Source: DATLBA01 sp035527275 (GTDB lineage Bacteria > Planctomycetota > Phycisphaerae > FEN-1346). Taken from it: DNA of 21,997 bases. The stretch lies in assembly GCA_035527275.1 (NCBI GenBank), contig DATLBA010000068.1, positions 1-21,997 of the forward strand, in the 5' to 3' direction. Positions 6,681 to 13,724 of the stretch are shown here, piece by piece. The notes beneath the pieces were generated by a model. The model saw nothing but the letters and a program-made list of their open reading frames with translations. It searched no databases and had not been told where the DNA came from. The translations under genes were made by a program, and so were the position numbers. How positions within the stretch are numbered: the stretch's first letter is position 1; each line of letters starts with the position of its first letter.

Positions 6681-6874
6681 TGTTAGTGCCCCTGCGCAAC
6701 CCCAGTCTGTCCGAAGCGAACTATGTGGTGAACCGCTGGCGGCTGGATTACAATCATCACCGGCCGCACAGCGGCCTGGATTGGATGACGCCCGCGGCGT
6801 TCGCGGCGACGTGTGCTGCTCCGGGCTCGGCTATGCCTCACCCTCCGCAGCACACGCAGGAGATGACAACTTGA
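6681..6874 (+). pseudogene. C-terminal fragment of an IS3-family transposase (OrfB)
   Basis: The frame immediately right of the tRNA fragment reads SLSEANYVVNRWRLDYNHHR, followed by PHSGLDWMTPAAFAATC. This is the characteristic end of the rve integrase core of IS3-family OrfB proteins (YNxxRPHSxLxxxTPxxFA). The rest of the gene, including the catalytic DDE residues, is missing because the sequence is cut at the tRNA repeat border. The frame stops at 6874 after a short unrelated-looking tail. It marks past IS activity at or near the island edge. Confidence 0.75.
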
Positions 6875-6887
6875 CTCTCATTCAGGT

Positions 6888-6912
6888 TGGCACAAGAATC
6901 GGGGGCAGGTCA
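6888..6912 (+). mobile_element. Candidate right terminal inverted repeat of the IS3-type remnant
   Basis: Read on the minus strand, 6912 inwards gives TGACCTGCCCCCGATTCTTG. It starts with TG and has a C-rich run, as IS3-family ends often do. It sits just past the transposase stop, and homology to the AAA-ATPase fragment begins immediately beyond it. The partner left end is not in the window, so this call rests on position and general form. Confidence 0.4.
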
Positions 6913-7107
6913 CGGGTATCCGCCATGTGTCCACAGCGAGTCGAAGTCCGCCGCGTCGATCCGGCGCGGGGGGCGAATGATCTTCTGCGCGTCGGGCCGA
7001 TCCTGGCGAATCGCCTCGGCAACCGTGAAGGGGTGCATGTGGTACAAGAAGTAGCGGCCCATGAGGCTGTCGCCGCCGCGGTGATAGACGTCCATGCGGC
7101 TGCTGCC
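6913..7107 (-). pseudogene. Fragment of an AAA-family ATPase (DUF4143 type), interrupted
   Basis: The minus frame reads GSSRMDVYHRGGDSLMGRYF, then LYHMHPFTVAEAI and, at its end, LWTHGGYP. These match the middle of AAA-14/DUF4143 ATPases, where the RLDVYRRGGDSLxGRY block follows the Walker B region. Family members run to about 400 aa. Here only about 65 residues survive. The frame ends at GGYP exactly where the candidate IS terminal repeat begins, and the upstream Walker A half is missing. It was apparently split by the IS and then eroded. Such ATPases are common in mobile or accessory DNA. Confidence 0.65.
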
Positions 7108-7211
7108 CCACGACCTTCTATGAGAACCGATGACCTGTCAAGACGGAATCTTCGCAGTGGTTTCCTGCGCGGAAGCGGGTTATCCTTGCAGCAGTGGCGG
7201 CAGGTCCACGC

Positions 7212-7283
7212 CCTCGTCCCGGTGGCTGCTCTGCTGGCGAAGAACGCCTTGAGGAACGCCCAAGCCAGGTGGATAATGCCCAT
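7212..7283 (-). pseudogene. 5' fragment of a transposase/integrase gene (left copy)
   Basis: From the ATG at 7283 the minus frame gives MGIIHLAWAFLKAFFASR, preceded by a GACGGAGG ribosome-like site. This is the type of hydrophobic opening seen in planctomycete rve-domain transposases, which continue into a LAAENLALRQQL-like helix. The expected continuation is absent. About 70% of the bases (by eye) match the + strand copy at 10759-10812, which points the other way. The two bracket the GH2 and thioredoxin-fold genes. Confidence 0.45.
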
Positions 7284-7456
7284 CGGTTCGCCTCCGTCAA
7301 CTTTCTGCGAGGCGAGATCCTACGACAGATGCGGGCTGTCGGCAAGCGACGTAAGTGCTGTAAAATCAAGATGGACGGAGTTTTCGGGAGGGACAGGGCA
7401 GCAGCCGGCCGGCACTGTGATATCAGCGTTCAGAATCAGCAGGTGAGGAGAATTCC

Positions 7457-9790
7457 ATGGGACGTAAGCTGTTTTCGATGGATCGCGACTGGCGATTTCA
7501 CCTCGGAGAGGCGCCCTGCAGCGCGAACTGGCAGAAGGCCGGCCAGGCCGGCGGCGCCGCCTCGCCCGATTTCGACGATTCCAAGTGGCCCAAAGTGGAC
7601 CTGCCCCACGACTGGGTCGTCGAGGGCACGCACCGTCCCGAAGAAGATCGAGCGCACGGCTTTTCCCCCCGCGGCGTCGGATGGTATCGCAAGACCTTCA
7701 CCTTGCCGAAATCCGACCTTGGAAAGAGGCTGACCCTGGAGTTCGACGGTGTCTTCAGAAACAGCACCATGTGGCTCAACGGCCATTACCTCGGAAACCA
7801 CGTCAGCGGATACACCAGTTTCCGCTACGACATCACGGCGATGGCCGGCGCCGGCGAAAAGAACGTCCTGGCCGTGCGCGTCGACGCGGGCGAATCGGAG
7901 GGGTGGTTCTATGAGGGCGGCGGAATCTACCGGCACGTCCGGATGGTCAAGACCGACCCGCTGCATGTGGGCCACTGGGGCGTCTTTGTGCGGGCTGACG
8001 TGAAACGCAAGGTCCGGCAGGATGTCGCCACGGTGACGATCGAAACCACTCTGGTCAACGAAGACGACCAGGCGGCGACCTGCCAACTGGTCTCGAGCAT
8101 CCTGGCTCCCGCCGGCAAGAAAATCCGAGAGCTCAAGGAAATCGCGACGATCCCCGCGCAGGGTCAGATCGTCCTTGTCCAGGAGACGAGGTTGCCCGAG
8201 CCGATGCTCTGGTCGCTGGAGACCCCTCACTTGTACCGGCTCGTTTCAACCGTGGTGCGGTCGGGCTCGTCCGCCGGCCGGAAAAGCGCCGCGGACAGCC
8301 ACGAGACCACCTTCGGAATCCGCCACATCCGCTTCGATCCAAACAAGGGCTTCTACCTCAACGGCAAACGTGTCAGGATCCAGGGCGTTTGCTGTCACCA
8401 GGACCACGCGGGGGTCGGCATTGCCATGCCGGACCGGCTCCATGAGTACCGTGTCGAGGTACTCAAGGAGATGGGCTGCAATGCCTACCGCTGCGCCCAC
8501 AATCCTCCGGCCCCGGAACTGCTGGACGCATGCGACCGTCTGGGCATGCTGGTCATGGACGAGAACCGCCTGCTGGGCTCGTCGCCGGAAATTCTGGCCC
8601 AGTTGACGAGTATGGTTCTCCGCGACCGCAATCACCCGAGCATCATCATGTGGTCGATCGGTAATGAGGAGACCATCCAGAAAACCGAAACCGCCGGCCG
8701 GATGGCGGCCACCATGAAACAGGTCATCAAGGCCCTGGATCGGACGCGGCCGGTCACGCTTGCCATGCATGGAACCCCGGGCGGTCCGGCTTCGGAGCAG
8801 ATGGATGTGCAGGGCTGCAATTACACTTCTCCGGAGGACCTGGATCGCCACCACAAGCAATTCCCGAAACAGCCGATCCTGATGAGCGAGGCGGCCAGCA
8901 CGCTCTGCACGCGCGGAATCTACAGCGACGACGTGGAAAAGGGATACCTATCCAACTACCACGCCCATCATCCCACGTGGGGCCATTGCGCCGAAGCCAC
9001 CTGGCGTCCCATCGCCGAACGGCCCTTCATGGCCGGCACGTTCATCTGGGCGGGGTTCGACTACCGCGGAGAGCCCACTCCGCTGGGCTGGCCGTGCATC
9101 AACTCCCACTTCGGCATCCTGGACACCTGCGGATTCCCAAAGGACAACGCCATCTACTACAAGGCCTGGTGGACCGACCAGCCGGTGCTGCACCTGCTGC
9201 CCCACTGGAACTGGCCCGGCAAGCAAGGCCATCCGATCGACGTGTGGTGCTATAGCAATTGCGACGAAGTCGAGCTGTTCCTCAACGGCCAGAGCCTGGG
9301 CAGAAAACAAATGCCGCGCAATGGTCACCTCGAATGGCAGGTCACGTATGCTCCCGGAGCACTGGTCGCCCACGGCTACAAGAGCAGCCGCGAAGTAGTG
9401 ACCACGACGGTCGAGACGACTGGCGCACCGGCCGGTCTTCGCCTTTGTCCCGACCGCACGCGGTTGCGAGCCGACGGCAGGGATGTCGGCGTCATCAACG
9501 TCGCCGTCGTCGACTCGCAGGGACGCATCGTGCCTTATGCCGATAACGAGGTCACCTTCGACGTCGACAAGAGCGTAAGCGTCTTGGGCGTCGGCAACGG
9601 CGATCCGTCCAGCCATGAGCCGGACAAGGCCAGACGACGACGGGCCTTTAATGGGCTCTGCCAGTTCATCGTCCGGCCGACCGGCAAGGCCCGCACATCG
9701 CGGATCATGGCCTCATCGCCCGGACTTGAGCCGACGCGATTGACGCTGGAAGTCGAAACGGTCGTGGGAAGAAACAGGAACGAGATCTGA
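7457..9790 (+). CDS. Glycoside hydrolase family 2 enzyme (beta-galactosidase-like) with DUF4982-type tail
   Basis: The ATG at 7457 follows GAGGAGA (7444-7450). The 777-aa protein has the GH2 order: sugar-binding jelly-roll domain (about 5-170, with DLPHDWVVEG and WYRKTF), immunoglobulin-like domain (about 180-290), and a TIM barrel from about 295. The barrel has SIGNEE, with acid/base Glu404, and ILMSEAAST, with nucleophile Glu478. A DUF4982-type domain (about 575-650, WCYSNCDEVELFLNGQSLGR) and an invasin-like C-terminal domain follow. Such enzymes remove beta-linked galactose or related sugars from oligo- and polysaccharides. No signal peptide is visible, so it may act in the cytoplasm on imported oligosaccharides. 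Both catalytic residues are intact. It is the main cargo of the tRNA island. The specific substrate cannot be read from sequence. Confidence 0.92.
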   Translation: MGRKLFSMDRDWRFHLGEAPCSANWQKAGQAGGAASPDFDDSKWPKVDLPHDWVVEGTHRPEEDRAHGFSPRGVGWYRKTFTLPKSDLGKRLTLEFDGVFRNSTMWLNGHYLGNHVSGYTSFRYDITAMAGAGEKNVLAVRVDAGESEGWFYEGGGIYRHVRMVKTDPLHVGHWGVFVRADVKRKVRQDVATVTIETTLVNEDDQAATCQLVSSILAPAGKKIRELKEIATIPAQGQIVLVQETRLPEPMLWSLETPHLYRLVSTVVRSGSSAGRKSAADSHETTFGIRHIRFDPNKGFYLNGKRVRIQGVCCHQDHAGVGIAMPDRLHEYRVEVLKEMGCNAYRCAHNPPAPELLDACDRLGMLVMDENRLLGSSPEILAQLTSMVLRDRNHPSIIMWSIGNEETIQKTETAGRMAATMKQVIKALDRTRPVTLAMHGTPGGPASEQMDVQGCNYTSPEDLDRHHKQFPKQPILMSEAASTLCTRGIYSDDVEKGYLSNYHAHHPTWGHCAEATWRPIAERPFMAGTFIWAGFDYRGEPTPLGWPCINSHFGILDTCGFPKDNAIYYKAWWTDQPVLHLLPHWNWPGKQGHPIDVWCYSNCDEVELFLNGQSLGRKQMPRNGHLEWQVTYAPGALVAHGYKSSREVVTTTVETTGAPAGLRLCPDRTRLRADGRDVGVINVAVVDSQGRIVPYADNEVTFDVDKSVSVLGVGNGDPSSHEPDKARRRRAFNGLCQFIVRPTGKARTSRIMASSPGLEPTRLTLEVETVVGRNRNEI

Positions 9791-9835
9791 TCCGCGGCCG
9801 TTCGCATGAATGGTTTTCTGGTTGGGTTATGAGCT

Positions 9836-9857
9836 ATAGGCGCTTCGGCGCGCCTAT
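9836..9857 (+). terminator. Hairpin downstream of the GH2 gene
   Basis: ATAGGCG (9836-9842) pairs perfectly with CGCCTAT (9851-9857) around an 8-base loop, 46 bases after the GH2 stop. No clear T-run follows, so it is a weak terminator candidate or mRNA 3' stabiliser. The rest of the 9791-10048 gap shows nothing convincing apart from the ribosome-binding site of the next gene. Confidence 0.4.
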
Positions 9858-10048
9858 GTCGGGCCTCTGTTTGCGTTTCGAAGATGGTGTGGACCGCTCT
9901 ACAAAGATGCGACCGAATTATTCGGGCGGATACCGCTTGCCAGGCCCGATGAACCGGGTAGAATGGTTTCCAGAAGACCCATGATGGCCTTGAGAGGAAG
10001 GTCGTCAGAGACTGGCCCGATCGCCGCCAACAAACGAAAGGACACCCC

Positions 10049-10630
10049 ATGGCTTTCACGCTCGAACTGGGCACCCAAGCGCCGGACTTCTGCCTGCTCG
10101 GCGTCGATGGCAAGGAATACAGCCTGGACAGCTTCAAGAAGGCCAAGATTCTGATCGTGGTCTTCAGCTGCAATCACTGCCCGGCCGTCATCGGCTCGCA
10201 GGACCGGATGGTGCAACTGTACAAGGACTGCAAGCCCAAGGGCGTGGAGATGATCGCCATCAACTCCAACGAGGACCAAAACCACCCCGACGATTCCTTC
10301 GAAAAGATGAAGGTGCGGGCCCGCGAAAAGGGCTTTGCCTTTCCTTACGTTCGCGACGAGACCCAGGAGGTCGCCAGGGCATACGGCGCCTTGTGCACGC
10401 CGCACTTTTACGTCTTCGACCGGGATCGCCGCCTGCGCTACACCGGCCGGATGGACGACAACCCCTACGACGCCTCCAAGGGCACCCGGCATGAGCTGCG
10501 AAATGCGCTGGATGCGCTGCTGGCCGGGAAGAAGCCACCGGTGGAGCTGACCAATCCGATCGGGTGCAACGTCAAGTGGATCGGCCAGGACGCCCACTGG
10601 ATGCCCCCGGATGCCTGCGACCTGGTATAG
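10049..10630 (+). CDS. Thioredoxin-fold (AhpC/TSA-like) redox protein
   Basis: The ATG at 10049 follows AAAGGA (about 10035-10040). The 193-aa product starts GTQAPDFCLLGVDGKEYSLD, the usual opening of AhpC/TSA and TlpA-like proteins. An active-site motif CNHCP (Cys41, Cys44) follows. This belongs to the thioredoxin-like group with FxCNHCP in place of CGPC. The CTPHFYVFDRD strand (cis-Pro region) and a GRMDDNP segment are also conserved in this group. No signal peptide is seen, so it should act in the cytoplasm. Members are assumed to be thiol peroxidases or disulfide reductases, with little direct evidence. It is the second intact cargo gene of the tRNA island, 258 bases after the GH2 gene. 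Confidence 0.88.
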   Translation: MAFTLELGTQAPDFCLLGVDGKEYSLDSFKKAKILIVVFSCNHCPAVIGSQDRMVQLYKDCKPKGVEMIAINSNEDQNHPDDSFEKMKVRAREKGFAFPYVRDETQEVARAYGALCTPHFYVFDRDRRLRYTGRMDDNPYDASKGTRHELRNALDALLAGKKPPVELTNPIGCNVKWIGQDAHWMPPDACDLV

Positions 10631-10764
10631 CCAACAAGCTACCTGTCCCTACCGAATATCCGGTCCGCCTTGATTCCAAAGGACTTACGGTTTTTGCCTG
10701 CGACGGGGTTCGGTCGTGGGATCCCGGCCGTGCGAACAAGGACGGAGGGACGGAGACGGGCATT

Positions 10765-10821
10765 GTGCGGCTGATTTGGGCGTTCTTGAGGGCATTCTTG
10801 GCCAGCCGGGTGCCGAGGGGC
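10765..10821 (+). pseudogene. 5' fragment of a transposase/integrase gene (right copy)
   Basis: From a GTG at 10765 the frame reads VRLIWAFLRAFLASRVPRG, the same N-terminal type as the left copy at 7212-7283 but on the opposite strand. The upstream GACGGAG and GGGCATT bases are also shared with the left copy. The rest of the transposase is missing. The pair forms a diverged inverted repeat around the two cargo genes. Confidence 0.45.
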
Positions 10822-10844
10822 TTTCAGTCGTATCCGCCGCGCCG

Positions 10845-11059
10845 GCGTTGAAGATGAACGTATTTCCGCAGAACACGCCCGCGGCGATCATGTTAGCCGG
10901 TCGGCGGATGGCATTGATCGCCCAGATTAGCCGCTGCACCCGCGGAAATATCGCTGTCCAAGGGACCTCAAACTGCTCGGCCGACTCGGTCTGCCGGTGC
11001 GGCTCGCAATAGGTCATGCGGTAATTCTGCCAGTCCTCGGTACGGAATTTCTGAGACAC
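10845..11059 (-). pseudogene. Unassigned minus-strand coding remnant
   Basis: From a GTG at 11059 a minus frame reads SQKFRTEDWQNYRMTYCEPH, and later VQRLIWAINAIRRPANMIAA. The amino-acid composition looks protein-like as far as about 10845, where the frame (stop at 10685) runs into the antisense of the transposase fragment. I do not recognise a family. It may be part of a decayed accessory gene or a chance open frame. Confidence 0.22.
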
Positions 11060-11070
11060 TTGCGGTTCCT

Positions 11071-11130
11071 GTCCTGGTCGAGGTCCGAGGCGTCCACATA
11101 GTCGCCGTCGCTGTTGTCATCGATGCTGAC
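11071..11130 (-). pseudogene. EF-hand/dockerin-like calcium-loop scrap
   Basis: The minus frame here gives VSIDDNSDGDYVDASDLDQD, which fits the calcium loop pattern DxNxDGxxxxxD found in dockerin and related repeats of secreted proteins. A stop codon lies directly upstream in frame, and nothing else of a host protein is visible. It could be the remains of a secreted-protein C-terminus, or coincidence. Confidence 0.25.
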
Positions 11131-11469
11131 TCAGTCATCCTGGAACGCATCTTAGAGGCGTAGATGCAGAAGGCCGTGATTGGACTTGCCCTTTGGCAAG
11201 GGCGTTCCTCAAGGGACCGAATACCCCTTTTTCACAAATTGTCCGAGTAGGTATCATGCATTTAGAAGAGGGGGACCCAGGGCCGATGCCTCCCCCCTCT
11301 CGCGCCCGCCTACAACGCGCCCGCACTGCCTCTCATTGCCCTGGCTTGACCGGTCCTTCCATCCAGGTGTTGGCCTTAGAGGAAACCGATGATTTGTCTA
11401 GGCGCTTTGCTTGGCGCTTTTGCTGGCCGAGAGGGGGTCGGCCCTGTCCGCTCATGGCCGCTGGCGCTT

Positions 11470-11486
11470 CAGAAACCGCGTTTCTG
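11470..11486 (-). terminator. Hairpin at the 3' end of the intact CAU tRNA
   Basis: CAGAAAC (11470-11476) pairs perfectly with GTTTCTG (11480-11486) around a 3-base loop, and its edge overlaps the encoded CCA of the tRNA. There is no T-run after it on the minus strand. It may help 3' processing or transcript release. It is unrelated in sequence to the hairpin behind the left tRNA fragment, as expected if the island brought its own flank. Confidence 0.35.
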
Positions 11487-11531
11487 GTGGGCCCAGGAGG
11501 ATTCGAACCTCCGACCAAAGGATTATGAGTC
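11485..11531 (-). repeat. Second copy of the 47-bp tRNA 3'-half direct repeat
   Basis: This is the part of the intact tRNA (anticodon loop to CCA) that is repeated exactly at 6634-6680. If the island integrated by site-specific recombination, this is the attachment site that rebuilt the functional tRNA with an element-supplied 3' half. Confidence 0.8.
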
Positions 11532-11559
11532 CTCTGCTCTACCGCTGAGCTATGGGCCC
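11485..11559 (-). tRNA. tRNA with CAU anticodon (elongator Met, or Ile2 if the C is modified)
   Basis: The complete cloverleaf reads from GGGCCCA (5' end at 11559). The D-arm is GCTC/GAGC. The anticodon arm is GAGGA-CTCATAA-TCCTT with anticodon CAT. The T-arm is GGAGG-TTCGAAT-CCTCC, and the acceptor returns as TGGGCCC. The discriminator A and CCA are encoded (11488-11485). Length is 72 nt plus CCA. There are no three G-C pairs at the base of the anticodon stem, so it is not the initiator. Met and Ile2 cannot be separated safely by eye. A consensus promoter lies just upstream. Confidence 0.95.
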
Positions 11560-11577
11560 GGAACGGGTGCGATTGAA

Positions 11578-11605
11578 ATTATAGGGCGTGCGCAGCCTGT
11601 GTCAA
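11578..11605 (-). promoter_or_regulatory. Consensus sigma-70 promoter for the CAU tRNA
   Basis: On the minus strand, TTGACA (11605-11600) and TATAAT (11583-11578) are both perfect and are separated by 16 bases. Transcription would begin about 12 bases before the tRNA 5' end. It is the strongest promoter in the window, as expected for a stable RNA. Confidence 0.9.
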
Positions 11606-11657
11606 CGGTTGCGGGGGCTCGGCGTTTGCCGGGGTCCCGGCGCGCGCCACTTTTGCA

Positions 11658-11686
11658 TTGACCGGCGGCCGCCGGCGGCCTACCGT
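11658..11686 (+). promoter_or_regulatory. Likely promoter of hemB
   Basis: TTGACC (11658-11663), one mismatch from consensus, is followed after 17 bases by TACCGT (11681-11686), which keeps the first, second and last -10 positions. The start point would be near 11693, leaving a leader of about 24 bases that contains GAGGAGA. It is divergent from the tRNA promoter. Confidence 0.5.
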
Positions 11687-11716
11687 GAGGGTGAGCGAGG
11701 CGCGAGGAGAAACACC

Positions 11717-12703
11717 ATGGCGTTTCCGGAATATCGGGCTCGGCGTCTGCGCGACCACGCGGTTTGGCGTGAAATGGTGGCCGAGACCAGCGTCGAGCGG
11801 CGGCGTCTCGTGCAGCCCCTGCTCGTCAAAGAGGGTCTCGAAGGCCGCCATCCGATTCCCAGTCTCCCGGGCCAGGCCCAGTTGGGTCCGGAAGAACTCG
11901 TGGCCGAAGCCCGGCGAGTGCGCGACGCGGGCGTCCCGGCCATTCTCTTGTTCGGCATTCCTCGCAAAAAAGATGCCACTGGCTCTTCCGCAACGGACCC
12001 CGAGGGGATTATCCCGCGAAGCGTCCGCGCCCTGAAGGCCGATGTGCCCGACCTGGCCGTCATCGTTGATGTGTGTCTGTGCGAATACACCGATCACGGG
12101 CATTGCGGCGTCCTCGGGAAGGTCCGGGGCCGACAGACCGTCGATAACGATTCCACGCTCGAGCGGCTGGCCGAGATGGCTGTCCTGGCCGCCGAGGCGG
12201 GCGCCGACATGGTCGCGCCGAGCGATATGATGGACGGCCGCGTGGCGGTCATTCGCGAGGCCCTCGACGAAGCGGGCCTCACTCATGTGCCGATCATGTC
12301 GTATGCGGCCAAGTATGCCTCGCACTTTTACGGTCCGTTCCGCGATGCGGCCGAAAGTCCGCCCAAGTTCGGCGACCGGCGCGGATACCAGATGGACGTG
12401 CGGAACTCGGACGAAGCCCTTCGGGAAGTGGCCGCCGACCTCGACGAAGGCGCCGACATCGTCATGGTCAAGCCGGCGCTCGCCTATGGCGACATCATCT
12501 GCCGCGTCAAGGAGACCTTCGGCGTGCCGGTGGCGGCGTATAACGTCAGCGGCGAATACGCGATGGTCGAGGCGGCTGCCGCCAACGGCTGGATCGACCG
12601 CGACGCGTGTATCCGCGAGATTCTCATCGGCCTTCGCCGCGCCGGGGCCGACATCCTGATTTCCTACTGGGCCGCCGAGATGGCCGAAAAATGGGGCCGC
12701 TGA
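11717..12703 (+). CDS. hemB: Delta-aminolevulinic acid dehydratase (porphobilinogen synthase)
   Basis: HemB condenses two molecules of 5-aminolevulinate to porphobilinogen in cytoplasmic tetrapyrrole (haem) synthesis. The ATG at 11717 follows GAGGAGA (11704-11710). The frame runs upstream to 11588, but that would read into the promoter region. The 328-aa length is normal. The cysteine-rich zinc site DVCLCEYTDHGHCG supplies Cys120, Cys122 and Cys130, marking a zinc-dependent enzyme. The two active-site lysines are in SYAAKYAS (Lys199) and VMVKPALAY (Lys252, Schiff base). GDRRGYQMD and the C-terminal YNVSGEYAMV and ISYWAAE blocks are all present. It is a single gene with its own promoter, not part of a hem cluster here. 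It lies just outside the tRNA island and looks like conserved backbone. Confidence 0.97.
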   Translation: MAFPEYRARRLRDHAVWREMVAETSVERRRLVQPLLVKEGLEGRHPIPSLPGQAQLGPEELVAEARRVRDAGVPAILLFGIPRKKDATGSSATDPEGIIPRSVRALKADVPDLAVIVDVCLCEYTDHGHCGVLGKVRGRQTVDNDSTLERLAEMAVLAAEAGADMVAPSDMMDGRVAVIREALDEAGLTHVPIMSYAAKYASHFYGPFRDAAESPPKFGDRRGYQMDVRNSDEALREVAADLDEGADIVMVKPALAYGDIICRVKETFGVPVAAYNVSGEYAMVEAAAANGWIDRDACIREILIGLRRAGADILISYWAAEMAEKWGR

Positions 12704-12736
12704 CCTTTGCGAGAGGACCGACGAAGCCCATCGGGC

Positions 12737-12765
12737 TTGACAGGGGGCTCCGGCGGACGTATAGT
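12737..12765 (+). promoter_or_regulatory. Near-consensus sigma-70 promoter of the lipoprotein gene
   Basis: TTGACA (12737-12742), 17 bases, then TATAGT (12760-12765) is one base from full consensus. Its -35 box overlaps the right arm of a small hairpin, AAGCCC/GGGCTT (12724-12738), that may end the hemB transcript. The predicted start point (about 12772) is almost on top of the downstream start codon. Confidence 0.85.
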
Positions 12766-12782
12766 TTGTCTTCGTGACAGCC

Positions 12783-13382
12783 ATGAAACACGTTTTCTGG
12801 ATGCTCGCTCTGGCGACGGTGATGGCCGGTTGCCGCGCGCCGATGCGCGGGTGGCAAGAGGCGGACCTGCCGACGCACGATCGCCAGGTCGCATTCGATG
12901 CGGCGCGCGACGTGCTGGGTCGCCACTTTGAACTGGCCGAGGCCAACTGGGCCCGCGGCGAGATTGAAACCCACCCCGAGTTGTTCGAGGGACCGCGCGC
13001 TGGAACCCTGGCGGACGTGCGGGGCGCCGGGGGGCGATGGCGCCGAACGGCGGTCTGTGAGATCGGCCGCGAGGGGCTGGCGGTCGTCGTGCGGGTGATG
13101 GTGCTGCTGGAGCGGGAAGGGACGGCCGCGGCAGCGGTGCTGTCGGACATGGGTCGCGACGAGGTGCCGGCGAGCGTTCCTCGCATCGCCCAGCCGGGCG
13201 GACCGAAGGACTGCGAGGTCTGGGTCGAGGTCGGGCACGACGAGGAGTTGGCGCGGCAACTTCTGGAGGAGATCCGCAATCGCGTCCAGCAGGTGGAAAA
13301 GCGCGAGGCCCTGCCGCAGGAACCGTCGGGGCAGAACATCATCGAGGAGTCCAGACAAATCGGCCGCGAACAGGGTTTCTAG
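12783..13382 (+). CDS. Small lipoprotein of unknown function
   Basis: The product is 199 aa from the ATG at 12783. A GTG at 12774 is an in-frame alternative. The N-terminus MKHVFWMLALATVMAGC is a lipoprotein signal with the lipobox Cys at residue 17, so it should be anchored in a membrane. The rest is mixed alpha/beta (FDAARDVLGRHFELAEANWA, then WRRTAVCEIGREGLAVVVRV) and ends in a charged helix. No catalytic motif is seen and I do not recognise a family. No Shine-Dalgarno is visible before either start, and the promoter predicts an mRNA with a leader of 0 to about 10 bases, so translation may be leaderless. A tRNA-Glu gene follows 38 bases later. Confidence 0.82.
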   Translation: MKHVFWMLALATVMAGCRAPMRGWQEADLPTHDRQVAFDAARDVLGRHFELAEANWARGEIETHPELFEGPRAGTLADVRGAGGRWRRTAVCEIGREGLAVVVRVMVLLEREGTAAAAVLSDMGRDEVPASVPRIAQPGGPKDCEVWVEVGHDEELARQLLEEIRNRVQQVEKREALPQEPSGQNIIEESRQIGREQGF

Positions 13383-13420
13383 GTCAGCCCTGCCGATTCC
13401 GAGCGAAAACGAGACAAGGT

Positions 13421-13496
13421 GCCCCCATCGTCCAGTGGCCTAGGATATCGGGTTCTCATCCCGGAGACAGGGGTTCGAGTCCCCTTGGGGGTACCA
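13421..13496 (+). tRNA. tRNA-Glu (CUC anticodon)
   Basis: The complete cloverleaf has acceptor GCCCCCA/TGGGGGT, D-arm GTCC/GGAT, and anticodon arm TCGGG-TTCTCAT-CCCGG with anticodon CTC. The T-arm is AGGGG-TTCGAGT-CCCCT, followed by discriminator A and encoded CCA (13494-13496). Length is 73 nt plus CCA. The first acceptor pair is G-U. No clear promoter is seen in the 38 bases before it, so it may be read from the lipoprotein promoter. An integrase remnant abuts its 3' end. Confidence 0.95.
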
Positions 13497-13499
13497 TCT

Positions 13500-13646
13500 T
13501 CATATCAGCATCATCGCATTTGGTTGCATCTGCTCGCAGGGCCCCGCAAAGTGCGGGTTCCGTGTCCTCAGCCGGTTCCTTCTGCGAGTCAGTTCCGCAT
13601 CCTGCTGCACCGGATTTTGCACCGCTTCTGCGAAGTGGGCTTCATG
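13500..13646 (-). pseudogene. C-terminal remnant of a tyrosine recombinase (integrase)
   Basis: Three bases past the CCA of tRNA-Glu lies the stop of a minus-strand frame. Its last 48 or so residues include EAHFAEAVQNPVQQDAEL and HFAGPCEQMQPNAM. Planctomycete tyrosine recombinases often end in a hydrophilic tail of this type, with an AVQNPVQQ-like block and a Cys-containing C-terminus after the catalytic Tyr. The frame stays open further left but is then only antisense to the next + strand gene, so the catalytic part is gone. An integrase gene ending at a tRNA 3' end is the standard layout of integrated elements. The family call is from pattern memory. Confidence 0.45.
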
Positions 13647-13684
13647 CAAGCCTGACGGGCTCGTTATAGGTTTTGGCTTTTTCC

Positions 13685-13712
13685 CCCGCCGTTGGGCGGG
13701 ACATCTTTTTTT
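13685..13712 (+). terminator. Hairpin with T-run between tRNA-Glu and the downstream gene
   Basis: CCCGCC (13685-13690) pairs with GGCGGG (13695-13700), and a run of seven or more T follows by 13712. This fits an intrinsic terminator for transcripts coming from tRNA-Glu. It ends only 13 bases before the next start codon, so it could also attenuate that gene. Confidence 0.55.
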
Positions 13713-13724
13713 GGAGCGGCCCTC

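Larger units (their letters stand above)
6681..11484. mobile_element. Candidate 4.8-kb genomic island in the CAU tRNA gene
   Basis: The segment is bounded by direct 47-bp copies of the tRNA 3' half (6634-6680 and 11485-11531), with the intact tRNA at the right end. It holds two intact genes (GH2 glycosidase and thioredoxin-fold protein), an IS3-type transposase tail, an interrupted AAA-ATPase fragment, two transposase 5' fragments in opposite orientation, and unassigned debris. No integrase gene remains inside, so the island looks immobile and eroded. Confidence 0.6.
10631..11484. other. Debris region without an intact gene
   Basis: No frame in this 854-base stretch has a recognisable full domain. 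Recognisable scraps are a transposase 5' fragment (10765-10821), an unassigned minus-strand frame (10845-11059) and an EF-hand-like scrap (11071-11130), listed separately. The stretch from 11131 to 11469 shows nothing I can name. A weak plus-strand peptide from 11389 (GALLGAF-like) may be another worn transposase start, which is speculative. Confidence 0.6.
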
